Positions 11,481-22,812 of a DNA stretch of 48,003 bases are shown here, in pieces. The stretch is from Cerrena zonata. Taxonomy: Eukaryota; Basidiomycota; Agaricomycetes; Polyporales; Cerrenaceae. How positions within the stretch are numbered: position 1 is the first letter of the stretch; every line of letters begins with the position of its first letter. The DNA is taken from the NCBI GenBank assembly GCA_038087015.1, contig JASBNA010000131.1, positions 1 to 48,003 on the forward strand. Reading direction: 5' to 3'. The notes beneath the pieces are model-generated. The model did no database searches and was not told where the DNA came from. It saw nothing but the letters and a program-made list of their open reading frames with translations. Both the position numbers and the translations under genes were made by a program.

Positions 11481-13069
11481 ATGTCTTCACTCTCACAGGA
11501 CGATATTGATGCATTGACCTCTATCGGCCATGAGACTACTCAAACCATTGTGTGTCTCGTAGTGGAGGCCATTATGTACAGTGAGTACACACACGCATCT
11601 GACCTTTGTATCGTGTCAAGCTGATCTTCCATAAGCCTTCTTCTTCATCTTGGTGATCATGGCTGGACGGATCCAGTTGTACGCTCTCTAAACTTTGACA
11701 AACTGCCTCCTACTGACCAAAAACAAATATGTACAGCCGGAAAGGCTCTAGGCTGTCAGTGACTATGTTTGGGGTCATTCTTATCATATTCCTGTTGGAT
11801 ACCGCAGGGTGTGTCCTTGATGTCAACAACGCCATCCGCGAGATAACGTTGACCCTCACCTCAACTTTCCCCCTGTCACTCTCCGACAGGTATGCGTCGA
11901 CTTTCAACCTACCTTACTCTATCTCCAATTCGCTTTTCGCATACATGGTACCATCATGTCTTTGTCATCCTACCGTTTATCACTCATCACTCCTTTACCA
12001 ACAGATTTGTTTCGGAGACGTGATCATCGTTTGGCGAGCATATGTCTTTTGGTGCTACGGTAAAGGACGCCTGATAATGATCCTGCCCATCTTCACCCTC
12101 ATTGGCACCTTTGGTGGGTTATTCATCAACTATGGTTTCAATCATGCTCATCAACACGCCAGGAATAGCCGGGGTCCTATCCTTTTGTGTCGCGCGAGAT
12201 ATGTCGACGTCTGATAATTTCGTCACACCTCCTTTCTGTCATCATATTCAGCAAGATGTGTACAGCTTATCATTAGGTACTACTGCTATCTCCACTGCTT
12301 TGACTTGCTATAAGACATGGTGAGATATCAAGATGTCCTTCTTATCGTTTATAGATATTCTGAGCAATTCTAGGACTTACCGACGAGAGATCGGAGAACA
12401 TCTGAGTAGATCCAACAAGAAAACACGTACAGAGAAGATCATGTTGATCATTGTCGAGTCCGGTGTACTCTACTTCCTCTTACTCGTAAGTGATGACTAC
12501 ATACTACTGCTCCTCCGGGAAGTACCTAACAACATACTATTCACGGTAGCTGGAATTTGTCATTGGTGACATTCCTAAAGTCCTGAACGCTAAATATGCG
12601 AAATATAATCTTACCTTCGCTAATTTAGTCTGGACCTACATCGCAAACCATCTTTTGGTGCGTGCATCTACACACCGACAATAGCATCTAAGCTTATACT
12701 TATACTTATATCTACCACACAGGGGATATACCCTGCACTTATGGTGATCCTGGTCAACTCACAGCGATCATGCCTGGAAGAGTCAATTATCTCAATACAC
12801 ACGATGAACCAAGACATACGCACTCAGGACGTCTCGGTTCAACAGCCGCAGGTACTGCATATACGAAAAAGAACTTATTTTTCATGCGTATAGGTTACAT
12901 GGCCACACACGTTATTGAGATTAACGTTTCTAAGATTCATAAAGTGGGCGTTGTATCTGAACATATGGCGACCCTCGCTGACGAGTCTGAAGCGAAGGAT
13001 GAAGACAAGCACTACTCATTTGACATGTTTCGGCACACCCCAGTGATCTCGATTTTCCGACAAAGCTAG
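11481..13069 (+). CDS. Serpentine (7TM-like) basidiomycete membrane protein
   Basis: Starts at ATG 11481 (MSSLSQDDIDALTSIGHE). Exons 11481-11580, 11636-11678 and one from 11737 join in phase; the next begins at the ICFGDVIIVWRAY motif near 12004. The product has about seven hydrophobic segments: TIVCLVVEAIMYTFFFILV, VTMFGVILIIFLLDTAG, CFGDVIIVWRAYVFWCY, LIMILPIFTLIGTFG, SLGTTAISTALTCYKTW, IMLIIVESGVLYFLLLV and a final GIYPALMVILVNSQ, then a tail with THVIEINVSKIHKV. The VWRAYV motif after helix 4 and the RREIG/TRTEKIMLIIVESGVLYF block are typical of a large basidiomycete family without assigned ligand. A truncated copy lies at 31560-32485 and a 3' tail at 23505-23965. The last ~170 bp belongs to the inverted-repeat arm. 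Confidence 0.75.
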
Positions 13070-13202
13070 AGACATAGCTTAAATTACAACAGGTAGTACA
13101 GGGAATCACGGATTACAATAGGACGAAGAAAATATGCATATACACACAGAACAACAGCAGTTCCAAAGTGACGAGGGCGGAAAACAAGTGGAAGTAGACA
13201 GA

Positions 13203-13758
13203 TCAAGGAGTGAGAGCAGTGAGAGCAGCAAGAGCCATCTTGATCCGATCGATAAACTCCTTCAACCGTTGACGAGTCTTCTCTTGAGACAACGAACACA
13301 ATAATGTCAGTATCAACGCACGAGCCAGTGCCAGAGGCAGACGGATACACCGGCCTACCGACGAAAGAGGGGGGTGGCGAAGAGGCTGAGAACATGCCTT
13401 GGTCTTTCTCGGTCTCCATTAGCTCGTTGATTTCTTTCTCTAGTCTGTCGGCCGTTTTGTCGCTTTCGTGTAAGGGCCGGGCAGAGGACCAGGCATGGAA
13501 GTCGAGCATCAACTCGAGGAGCATGAGGCTCAGCTCTGTATTCAGGTCAGAGAAAGAGACCACATTGAAGATGGGGGATGTACACCTACTTTCTTGAAAC
13601 TCTGCATCACGTTTGTTCTCGCTGTCAAAGGGTGTAACAATCTTGCCGCGGTGGTCGAAGGGCTCAAAGACATCAGTAATTATTTCGGAGACGCCTCGCT
13701 TGGCTCTCGCAGAAGCTTCGTCTTTACTAGCTGCTGGATTATTCGAGATGCTCTCCAT
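13203..13758 (-). CDS. Orphan-P family protein, copy 2 (141 aa)
   Basis: Not recognised as any described family. Exons (complement) 13590-13758, 13359-13535 and 13203-13282 join in phase to 142 codons including TGA. The protein starts MESISNNPAASKDEAS, then has a conserved basic/acidic block KRGVSEIITDVFEPFD, a Leu-rich helix LSLMLLELMLDFHAW, a charged helix DKTADRLEKEINELMETEKD that could be a short coiled coil, and a C-terminal amphipathic helix EKTRQRLKEFIDRIKMALAA. No signal peptide or TM. It is head-to-head with the P450 at 14668 and shares a ~0.9 kb intergenic region with it; the same arrangement recurs at 21955/22813. Start chosen because the ATG is shared by the intact copies; the open frame continues upstream (LLTRFGVSIHPYKE), also conserved, so a longer N-terminus is possible. 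Confidence 0.6.
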
Positions 13759-14667
13759 GCTAATTCGTGGGTATATGCGTCGTCTATGGTGGGGGTAAGC
13801 AACAAACAAGGTACTCGGGCAAACTTCCTTATAAGGATGAATTGAAACTCCGAAACGCGTCAGCAACGCATCAACTACTTCAATAGAGCGAGCTTCAAGT
13901 TTCTTTACCTGCAGGTTGCGACATTCTACTCCTGCGATCACCGACTTTGATCTGTTTTATCGCGCTACTGGTACCAAACCTCTACTCATGTAGAAGACTC
14001 CCTTTGCAGGAGAATCATGTAGTCGGGACGGGACATCCAAGTCGGTCACAAGGCTCCAATTTCCAAACCCCCAAGCTGCGGATGCTGTAATTTGAACAAG
14101 TTCACGATGAGGGTTCAATCGAATTGGAATGGACACTACTTTGGCTGAAATGGGTTCCATCCACTCATGTGCTTCGACTCGGAATGATTATGATTTTTCT
14201 GGATGACGTATATACCTGAGCTGCCAAAATAAAAACCAGTCAGCTCAATGACTACTGACACTTCGGTGGTATTGAGTGTGGTGAGTGACTCTTGAAATTT
14301 CTTGAAATGTAAGCTCACACTGCATTCAGGTGACAAAAGGAGATGAACCTATCGATGCGTTCCCTCTTGTTTGTATTATCTTTCCAAGCACCAATGGGAG
14401 AATGAGTGAACCGTCATCAGCTGCCTCTAGAGAGTTTTCTGGGCATCTTACGATAAAGACTCAGGCTCTGACCTTGTTAAATTCCCGGCTTTTTATATAC
14501 TATCCGCGTTTCAGGTGAGGAAAACATCGTTCCACCGGAGGAATAACAAGATGGCACATTGCATATGCGTGCCCACGGACTACTAGGGTGTTAGGCCTTC
14601 ACGGTCGAATAGTACCCAAGACTTTAAAAGCTACGCGTGGACGCGTACTAGGGCTACAATGCCCCCT
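13759..14667. promoter_or_regulatory. Shared divergent intergenic region, left arm
   Basis: Between orphan-P copy 2 and the P450, transcribed away from each other. It aligns, with indels, to the reverse complement of 21956-22812 (for example GTGACAAAAGGAGAT at 14,331 in both). Conservation of spacing and content in both arms suggests it holds control elements for both genes; which bases act is not shown. Confidence 0.5.
14633..14646 (+). promoter_or_regulatory. Two ACGCGT motifs before P450 start
   Basis: ACGCGT occurs at 14633-14638 and 14641-14646, about 25 bp before the chosen ATG. One of the two is kept in the mirrored copy (21977-21982). ACGCGT is the MCB/MBF core in fungi; its closeness to the start could equally place it in the 5' UTR. 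Role is inference. Confidence 0.3.
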
Positions 14668-16824
14668 ATGGATATACACCCTACTGCAATGTCGATTCTC
14701 TTGACATCGTTGGTATGAGGCTCAAACGATATCATGATACAAGCTCAACCGTTGCTTTTTCTAGGTGAGCTGGCAAGTGTACAAGAAATTTGAACCAAAC
14801 AGCCCGGCAGCGTCGTTTATCTTGTTGCTGGTGGTTCCACTGTGTACCCTCGTTTACTCCGATTCCTTATCCATACTCAACACTACCTTGGCTATTCCCC
14901 TATACTGGTGCCTCTTGCTAACATTCATTATTCTATATCGAGTTTCTCCATTCCATCCTCTTTCGAAATATCCTGGTCCCCTTTCCTGCAAGGTATCGAA
15001 GGTATGGTTGGCATATATAGCCGCTCGAGGAGATATGCATCGCTATGTGAAGACTTTGCATGAGCGGTATGGCGATGTGGTGCGCGTCGGTAAGCCTTTC
15101 AGAAAGTCTATATATGTCGACGCAATCGTGGAAATTCCTATATACAGGACCTAATGAACTGTCCTTCCGACGTAAAGATATCATCGAACCAATTCTTTCC
15201 AACAAGGAACTTCACAAGGGTCCTTGTAAGTTGATTAGTTATCTATATACGCAAACAGAGTCTAATCTACCGTAGATTATGATCTGCGACAGGTTCCTGC
15301 GAGGAACCCGGTGGATGGTATCAAAGACTATCGGGAACATGCTGCAAGACGTCGTCTTTGGAGTCGTGGCACTAGTGTTTCCATGACCAAGATCTATACT
15401 CAGAGTCTCATTGTTGGTATTCATGAACTACTCGACGAGCTTCTCAAAAGGCAAGACACAACAATTGATATATCCGAATGGCTGTCATTCACTGCGTGCG
15501 TTGATTGTTTTCGTCAATCCCAACTACTCTTAGACTGATGATTTCCTTTCAGGACCGACTTCATGGGACGGATGACGTCAGTCAGACATTTCTCGAAGGA
15601 TTCTTGGTAACATTTCTCACCATCGGACAGGTTCAGTACATCTTTCGATATGGTCAAAATGGGTTATGACTCCGTAGGCATCATCAAACCCGTTGAGGAA
15701 ATTACCTAGTAAGACCATACTCAAACAATCAGATGCGAACTCTCCCCTGACTCGCTAGATTTTTATTTTCATAGCCAATCCAATATAATCGCACAGACCC
15801 CTTGGATCATTCCATACCTAATGTGGCTTCCTCAAGGAAAGAAAGCACTTAACCAAGGTCATCGTCTGGGAGGTGATATGGTTCGAAAACGCAAAGCTCT
15901 AGGGACCGATACGCGTGATCTTTACTACTATCTTGTGAGTTTTTCATGCTACGCTAATAATAGAACTTGAGTATTCAGCGAGACCATAGATGGACGAGGC
16001 CGGTTTCGAAGATGTCAAACCAAGGGAGACAGATGTACTTTCGGATGGCATCACTGCAATCGCTGCCGGGTCTGACACGACCGCGACTGCCGTCACCAAT
16101 ACCTTGTACTACTTACTCAAGCATCCAGATGTCAAGACACGATTGCAGAGGGATATTCGAGAAGTATTTGCCAATAGTCAAGAAGTGTCCGATTATACTA
16201 AATCAGTTGAATTACCGTTCCTCGATGCATGCATGTGAGTCTGTTCGACGATATATTGTAGCAGCAATAACTCACCACCGCAACTCACACAGAAATGAGA
16301 GCTTGAGATTACTCCCACCAGGACTAACAGGTTTCCAACGTCAGGTAGATCCATCTGGTCGCGGTAAGATGCTCGGAGAGCAGTGAGTTAATTCCGATTG
16401 ACGTTATCTAGTTTCTTTCTTACTATTTTTTATTAGTTTCGTCCCACCCGGCACCAACGTCTATGCACACCTATACTCCATTCAACGCGATCCTCGCTAC
16501 TTCTCGCCTCTTCCAGAAACATTCTGGCCTGATAGATGGTTGGATCAAGATACCTACACCCTTCCAACCGGTGAAAATATATCCAAGGACGGTCTTATAC
16601 TCAGCCGCGATGCATATTATCCCTTCTCGATTGGTCAACAAGGCTGCGCGGGAAGAAACATTGCGTTATTGGAGCTTCGTACCCTTCTCATTGCCATTTT
16701 ACGTGACTTCGATATACAGGCGGCAGAGGGGTATAGATTGGATGGGTACGAGGAAGCTCTAAAAGATGTGCACGTCACCCTGCGAGGACCGTTGTATGTT
16801 CAGTTGCATCCTGTAGCCACTTGA
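14668..16824 (+). CDS. Cytochrome P450 (CYP67-like), left copy
   Basis: Microsomal haem-thiolate monooxygenase. Exons 14668-14712, 14765-15089, 15148-15225, 15276-15495, 15553-15576, 15631-15708, 15775-15934, 15990-16234, 16293-16382 and 16437-16824 give 550 codons plus stop with no break. Visible: hydrophobic N-terminal anchor (about residues 25-60), Pro hinge KYPGP (~83), substrate-region RYGDVVRVGPNEL, I-helix AGSDTT (~336-341), ExxR as ESLR (394-397), PETFWPDRW (~448) and haem loop FSIGQQGCAGR with the axial Cys about 492. The sequence resembles the mushroom 'high nitrogen-upregulated' P450 group; substrate unknown. The tiny first exon (MDIHPTAMSILLTSL) is supported by the matching exon in the right-arm copy. 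Exon 5 is only 24 nt. Divergent from orphan-P copy 2 and convergent with the ALYREF gene. Confidence 0.9.
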
Positions 16825-17308
16825 GTTATTGTTCACGGGATTGAAAGTCCGTCCTCGCTTGGTACCAAGCTGCTTGGCAGGTTTTGATCGTCCATGTTGG
16901 GAGTGGCGACTAGGAATTGAATAGAAATACCTTTGCAGTTTGCACAAGCTCGAAGTAAACTGATATGGCGTAAGCGACGATGATTTTTGATACATACATT
17001 ATTTCATTCAACAGATTTGTTGCCACAGGTTTTGTGGTGAATGTGATCAAAACAGTACGAGCAGTACGACATCATACACAGAGTAACTCACCCATAGATT
17101 CTTATCCCGACCAATCGAACAATGACTGGTTTAGAGCGTAACAACGTTATGTAACCTCTCAAGGTTTTCATATTTGCCAGAGGTCTAATATAACGGTGTT
17201 CTATTTACGAGAAACAGGAAATTAGCATAGACGAACCATAAGTACAATTACAGGCTGTCGAAAGCAAACGAAGAAAAAACACAGGAAAACGTATCTCCAT
17301 CTGAGAGC
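16825..17308. other. Intergenic, convergent 3' ends
   Basis: Lies between the 3' ends of the left P450 and the ALYREF gene. Sequence similarity with the right arm stops here. Nothing coding seen. Confidence 0.5.
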
Positions 17309-18560
17309 TCAAGCCATCTCGACATCCCCGTTAGCAGCAGCAACAGGGGGCGCAGCAGTAACATTATTATCCTCCTTCATGAAATTGTCCAACTCCTTAT
17401 CGAGGTCTTCGGCCGTGACCGGTTTATTGGGAGCCCTTTTACCCTTGGGCGCATTTCGAGGAGGCCGATTGGTGTTCGGGTTGGGAGCATTTCCTGTAGA
17501 GTGACGGGGTTGACGTCTGTTACGAACGGGACCGGGGCCTTGTCTGTAAAAGGGTTATCTTGGGGTTACTAATAATCACGAACGAAGCAAATGAAATACG
17601 TACGGAGCCCTTCCATTCTTGTCACCTCGATCTTGCTCAAGTCGGTCGAGTAGCGCAGGTTTCTGTATCCTGTTGATGAGCGACGGCGCGCTTGCCATGC
17701 GTTTTGGTGCGGGGTTGTAAAATTCGATTGCCATCGGTTGGTCTATATGGTCGTATTCAAATATGATACACAATGTATAATGAAAAGTCGCATAAAAACA
17801 CACCTTTGCAGAGTCGCCCATCGTACTCCTGCTTGGCAATAGACGCTTCGGCGGCGGTTTCATACGTAATGATGGCCACGCCTGACGAGCGGCCGCTGCG
17901 GTCGTACTGCGTTTGTTGTTGCAAGTTTGACGAATTTGAAGTGTTGAGGCATTGAGAGAAGTGTGTAGTATGCAATTGAGAAGATCGGGAATCGGTATTC
18001 GGAACTTTTAGGTGAAGAACTTGGGGCATTCGGAGGTTCGTACCCTAATGAGTGGCTCACGAACAAGCGTGCCTTTTGCTCCAAACACGGCCTGTTGAGA
18101 AGGAGTCAGTATATGGAAAATGTCGAAATAGATAGGTCAAGAAATGTGGTGGGCAAGGGTTGCGAACATGAAGTAACATGCAAGGGGAATGTAACGTACA
18201 GCTAAATCCCTCGGTGTAATTTCATAATGAAGGTTCGAAACGACGAGTTTCGCGCTTGGTTCAGAGCTGATGTTTGCTTGCTCGTCGGCATCGCGATTGA
18301 AGTCGGTCTTGTTGTTGTTAGTTCTTGTCCGGTTGCGAGCGGCACCAGGGGCGCGATCGTGAAGCCATTCACCGTCTGAAGCCCGTGGACGAGCAGCAGG
18401 TCGCTGGAGACAGTAATAAAGCCAAACATAGCAGGGACAACAATGGGGAAACGAGGAACAATTTTCGAACAAATAAGCAATGAGTTACGGCTTCCTAGGA
18501 TGGTGACAAGAGCGAGCTGCTTACACTGTATGGTTTCCTATCTCCTCTAGATGCAGCCAT
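17309..18560 (-). CDS. YRA1: ALYREF/Yra1-type mRNA export adaptor
   Basis: Six exons (complement): 18525-18560, 18200-18403, 18044-18091, 17906-17955 region (to 17804), 17604-17742 and 17309-17543. The fourth runs 17804-17906. The total is 255 codons in frame. Protein: short N-terminus, an Arg/Asn-rich stretch (DGEWLHDRAPGAARNR), one RRM starting KLVVSNLHYEITPRDLA (RNP2-like) with SGRSSGVAIITYETAAEA (RNP1-like), then the family's PMAIEFYNP strand, a basic RG/NR-rich region and a C-terminal TAEDLDKELDNFMKED, which resembles the UAP56/Sub2-binding motif of REF proteins. In the family this protein links the TREX complex and spliced mRNA to the export receptor Mex67/NXF1 in the nucleus. The usual N-terminal copy of the UAP56 motif is not evident. 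It sits alone in the spacer of the inverted duplication. Symbol is by family, not proven orthology. Confidence 0.88.
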
Positions 18561-18919
18561 TGTGGTAGAGTAGAGACGAAACTCGATGAAATGTGCAAGA
18601 CAAAAGAGCTGATTGCAGGTAGTGGTGGTATGGGTTTGAGGAGCACAGCTCTATAACGCGTCCATCTGTCACTGGCGCTTAAAAACGCCATATATGGTAC
18701 ATTATCATATAACATAATCCAGCACACGATTTACACGCAGCCATTAGTAAGATCTGGAGTTGATCACGGCGGTCACAGATGAAGAGTAAAGAGGAAGGAA
18801 GTGGGAAACTACGAAAATATTGATTTCGCGAGCCGAGTCAATGGGGTACTAGCGTATAATTCATTAAAACAGTAATGTTCTTGAAGTCTAGACGCCAAAA
18901 GAACAGAGCATAGAAAAGC

Positions 18920-19135
18920 AAAGAAAAAATGAGACGTTCGCGAGCTCTCAGACCACCCACATAAGGTCCTATGTGATCAGTGCCCTTTGTCCGGTCAGAG
19001 CCCCTCTCGTGTCGGTCGAAGGCCTGGGCTGTGCTCCAAACCGACAGAGGAGTAGGGGAGGACCTCCGCAAGGATAACCACGGCGAGCCTGGTCTGGACC
19101 GTAACAGATCGTAAACCCGCTGCGCTAGCATCTCG
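18920..19135 (-). mobile_element. Possible tRNA-derived SINE
   Basis: Read on the minus strand, TAGCGCAGCGG near 19,118 fits the Pol III A box (TRGYNNARNNG). A weak B-box-like GGTCCAGACC follows about 30 nt later. The body is GC-richer than its surroundings and ends near a TTTTTT run at about 18,931, a Pol III-type terminator. No cloverleaf can be drawn, so it is not a tRNA gene. No second copy was seen in the window, so SINE identity is tentative. Confidence 0.25.
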
Positions 19136-19477
19136 TTATTTACCTTGTTGGTTCCTTGTATTTATAGCCGACTTTAACGTGCCTTTTGACCATTTGACAT
19201 TGCAAGAATCATTGCAATTTGGCAATACGACATGTTGTAAGCCTAATATACACCCGTAAGCATATTTGAGAGTATAATACAAGCCGAATATAGCCAATCT
19301 ATCATGCTGGTAGATTAAAATAGAGGTTTTAAGCTACTTACTTATACTTATACAGCTGCGCGTAGGATGACACTGATTGATTATTTCTCCGTCTCAAGGC
19401 TGCCACATGGTTAAAGTCTCGACCTATATTGAGATGTCACAAATTGGCATGAAACTCAGAGTATAATGAAGCTTTCA
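19136..19477. other. Intergenic, nothing recognised
   Basis: AT-rich spacer between the SINE-like segment and the dispersed repeat. No coding signal and no match to the arms. Confidence 0.4.
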
Positions 19478-19590
19478 ATACAGCAAGAAAGTGCAGACTA
19501 CCAAATCATCAGACGGAATCTTACCTAATTTGGAAACAGACCCTCCTAATATAGTAATCAGCTGCAGTTAGCACTCCGCTTGACATTCGC
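19478..19590 (+). repeat. Direct repeat DR-A, copy inside right-arm inner edge
   Basis: About 110 bp matching 24030-24138 in the same orientation, at roughly 85% by eye. Shared cores: GACTACCAAATCA, GACGGAATCTT, CCTAATTTGGA and CCTAATATAGTAATCAGCT. It lies just inside the inner end of the right arm. Confidence 0.8.
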
Positions 19591-19792
19591 ACAGCTAGAC
19601 TATGAAGCCATGTAGACACAGCATCGTGAAGTTAAAGATCTCGGGCAGCAAGCAAGCAAGTAACATGGAGAATTTTCCCAGGTCATTTCAAGTCATACAG
19701 AATAATAGTGAGTACTTACCCAATCTACTGTATCGCTAAGTCCAGATGTCCGAAGCATATCGAATGCCAACGAGGTGAGAAATACTTCAAGT

Positions 19793-21955
19793 TTATGCGG
19801 CTACAGGATGCAACTGAACATACAATGAACCTCTCTGGGCAACATACGTATCTTTTATGGCTTCTTCATATCCATCCAATCCATCCCCCTCTGCGGCTCG
19901 TATATCAAAGTGACGTAGAATGGCGATGAGAAGGGTACGAAGCTTCAATAAGGCAATGTTTCTCCCTGCGCAGCCTTGTTGACCAATCGAGAATGGATAA
20001 TATGCATCACGGCTGAGTACAAGATTGTCCTTGGATATGTTTTCACCCGTTGGAAGGGTATAGGTATCTTGATCCAACCATCTGTCAGGCCAGAATGTTT
20101 CTGGAAGAGGCGAAAAGTAGCGAGGGTCGCGTTGGATGGAGTACAGGTGTGCATAGACATTGGTGCCGGGTGGTACGAGACTGAGAAGATCTTGTAAGAA
20201 AGAAACTAGATCGCATCATTGGGAATCAACTCACTACTCTCCGAACATCTTCCCGGGACCAGACGGATCTACCTGACGTTGGAAACCTGTAAGTCCTGGT
20301 GGGAGCAATCGCAAACTCTCATTTCTGAATGGGTTAAGGTGGTGAGCTACTGCTGCTACGGTATATCATCGTACAGACTCACATGCAAGCATCAAAAAAC
20401 GGCAAGTCAACCGATTTCGTATAATCGAACACTTCTTGACTATTGGCAAATGCTCCTCGAATATCCCTCTGTAATCGTGTCTTGACATCTGGATGCTTGA
20501 GTAGGTAGTACAAGGTATTGGTGACGACAGTTGCGGTCGTGTCGGACCCGGCAACGATTGCAGTGATTCCATCCGAAAGTACGTCTGTCTCTCTTGGTTT
20601 GGCATCTTCTAGACCGGCCTCATCCATCTGGGGTTCCACTAAATGTTCAAGTTCTATTAAAATAGATCGAAAGACTCACGAGATAGTAGTAAAGATCACG
20701 AGTATCAGCTCCTAAAGATCTGCGTTTTCGAACCATATCGCCTCCTAGACGAGGGCCTTGGTTAAGAGCCTTCCTTCCTTGAGGAAGCCACATTAAGTAT
20801 GGAATAATCCAAGGGATCTGTGCGATTATGTTGGATTGGCTATGAAGATAAAAATTAGCGAGTCAGGGGAGAGTTCACATCTCATTGTTTGAGCGCAGTC
20901 TTACTAGGTAATTTCCTCAACGGGTTTGATGATGCCTACGGAGTCATGACCCATTTTGACCATATCGAAAGATGTACTGAATCTATCCGATGGTGAGAAA
21001 TGTTACCAAGAATCCTTCGAGAAATGTTCGACTGACGTCATCCGTCCCATAAAGTCGGTCCTAGCAGGAAAGTATAAGAGTCCTGAGTAGTTGAGATGAG
21101 CTGATACAATGTAACGTACGCAGTGAATGACAGCCATTCAGATATGTCGATTGTTGTGTCTTGCCTTTTGAGAAGCTCGTCGAGTAGTTCATGGATACCA
21201 ACAACGAGACTCTGAGTATAAACCTTAGTCATAGAAACACTGGTTCCACGACTCCAAAGAAGACGTCTTGCAGCATGTTCCCTATAGTCTTTAATACCAT
21301 CCACCGGGTTCCTTCCGGCAATTTGTCGCAAATCATAATCTACGGCGGGTCAAAGTTCGTCTTCGCATATAGATAACTTACGCAACTCACAGGGGCCCTT
21401 GTGAAGTTCCTTGTTGGAAAGAATTGGTTCAATTATATCTTTACGTCGGAAAGACAGTTCATTAGGACCTGGGAATAGAAATTATTATCCACCGCTGTGG
21501 CGACAAATATAGAGCCTATGAAAGGCTTACCGACGCGCACCACATCGCCATACCGTTCATGCAAAGTCTTCACATAACGATGCATATCTCCTCGAGCAGC
21601 AATATATGCCAACCACACCTTCGATACCTTGCAGGAAATAGGACCAGGATATTTCGAAAGCGGATGGAACGGAGAGACTCGATAGAGGACGATGAATATT
21701 AGTAAGAAGCCCCAGTATAAGGGAATGCTCAAGATAGTATTGAGTATGGATAAGGAATTGGGGTAGACGAAGGTCCAGAGTGGAACCACCATCAAGATGA
21801 TAAACGACGCCGTCGGGCTGTTTGGTTCAAATTTCTTGTACACTTGCCAGCTCGCCTAAAAAAGGAACAGTCAGTTGAACTTATATCATGATATCGTTTG
21901 AGCCTCATACCAACGATGTCAGACAGATTGGCAAGACAGTAGAGTGACTATCCAT
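19793..21955 (-). CDS. Cytochrome P450 (CYP67-like), right copy
   Basis: Paralogue of the left P450 with the same ten-exon plan, all in phase as read. Start at 21955 (MDSHSTVLPICLTSL in a tiny first exon), then ASWQVYKKFEPNSP, KYPGP, RYGDVVRVGPNEL, I-helix AGSDTT, ESLR, PETFWPDRW and haem loop FSIGQQGCAGR. Differences from the left copy are scattered substitutions (for example LKLRTLL for LELRTLL after the haem loop, RHFDIRAAEG for RDFDIQAAEG), with no stop or frameshift seen. Both copies may therefore encode active enzymes. It is transcribed towards the ALYREF gene and away from orphan-P copy 3. Substrate unknown. Confidence 0.9.
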
Positions 21956-22812
21956 GGTGAGCGTTGTGGCTCTAGTACGCGTACATGCGTCGCTTTTAGA
22001 GTCTTGAGTACCGGTTGATCCTGAAGGCCTAACGCCCTAGTAGCCCGCGGCGGCACGAATGTGAAATGTGCTATCTTGCTATTCCTACAGTGGGATGATG
22101 TTTCCCTCCCCCATAACATCGATGATAAATGAAAAACCATAAGTATAGCAAGGTTCAAGTCCAAACCTTTCCCGGAAGAAGCCCAGAAGGGGAAATTCCT
22201 CGAGAGGCTGCTGATGATACTTCACTCGCCTTCCTATTGGTGCTTGAAGGATGACAAAAGATGAGGGAACACATCGAATATAAAAAGCGAGTGGTTTATC
22301 TCCTTTTGTCACCTGAGCAAAAACGGGGTATGGGTTTACATTCGAGTGTCGCCCACCACATTTCATACCGCCGAAGTGTCAGTAGTGGTCCCTGACCTCA
22401 CTATGCAGCTCGGATATACATGTCACCAAAAGAATGATTCCGAAGATAAGCACACGAGTAGATGGAGTCCATTTCCGCAAAAGTAGTCTCCATCTCAACT
22501 CGATGTGAGTTCAGATTGCAGCGGCATCCGGAGCTTGCGGGATTAGGGCCTTATGACAGGTGTCCCGGTTTTCCCGACTTACTAGTGGTGCGCCTGTACA
22601 AAGGGGTTTTCCCGCGAGAACAGAGACTCAGTACCAGCAACGCAATCAAAGTTAACGGTAGCATGAATAGGATGTTGAAAGTATAGAGACAATTTGTTGA
22701 CGCGTTGTTGATGCGTTTCGGAGTTTCAATTCGTCCTTATAAGGAAGTAATCTCGCCCACCTTGTTTGTTGCTTTCCATCATCATAGACGACGCATACAC
22801 CCACACATCAGT
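21956..22812. promoter_or_regulatory. Shared divergent intergenic region, right arm
   Basis: Mirror of 13759-14667, 857 bp between two divergent starts. It keeps ACGCGT at 21977-21982 close to the P450 start. Indels relative to the left arm are visible around 22,240-22,320. Confidence 0.5.

Larger units (their letters stand above)
12895..16822 (+). repeat. Left arm of large inverted duplication
   Basis: This segment is mirrored, in reverse orientation, at 19793-23960. It contains the last exon of the 7TM gene, orphan-P copy 2 (minus), the divergent promoter and the P450 (plus). Similarity covers coding, intronic and intergenic DNA. It stops abruptly at the P450 stop codon on the inner side and fades in the 7TM tail on the outer side. 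Identity looks high in exons and lower, with indels, in the promoter. Confidence 0.85.

Noticed and set aside
13304..13845. Plus-strand ORFs opposite orphan-P copy 2
   Set aside because: Shadows of the conserved minus-strand exons; they do not keep the shared exon phases.
15935..15989. In-frame TAG just before the P450 exon MDEAG
   Set aside because: The last acceptor (CCATAG) places the TAG inside the intron; the right copy uses the matching acceptor (CCCCAG), so the gene is intact.
19084..19131. tRNA gene
   Set aside because: A-box-like sequence present, but no acceptor stem, anticodon arm or T arm can be paired.
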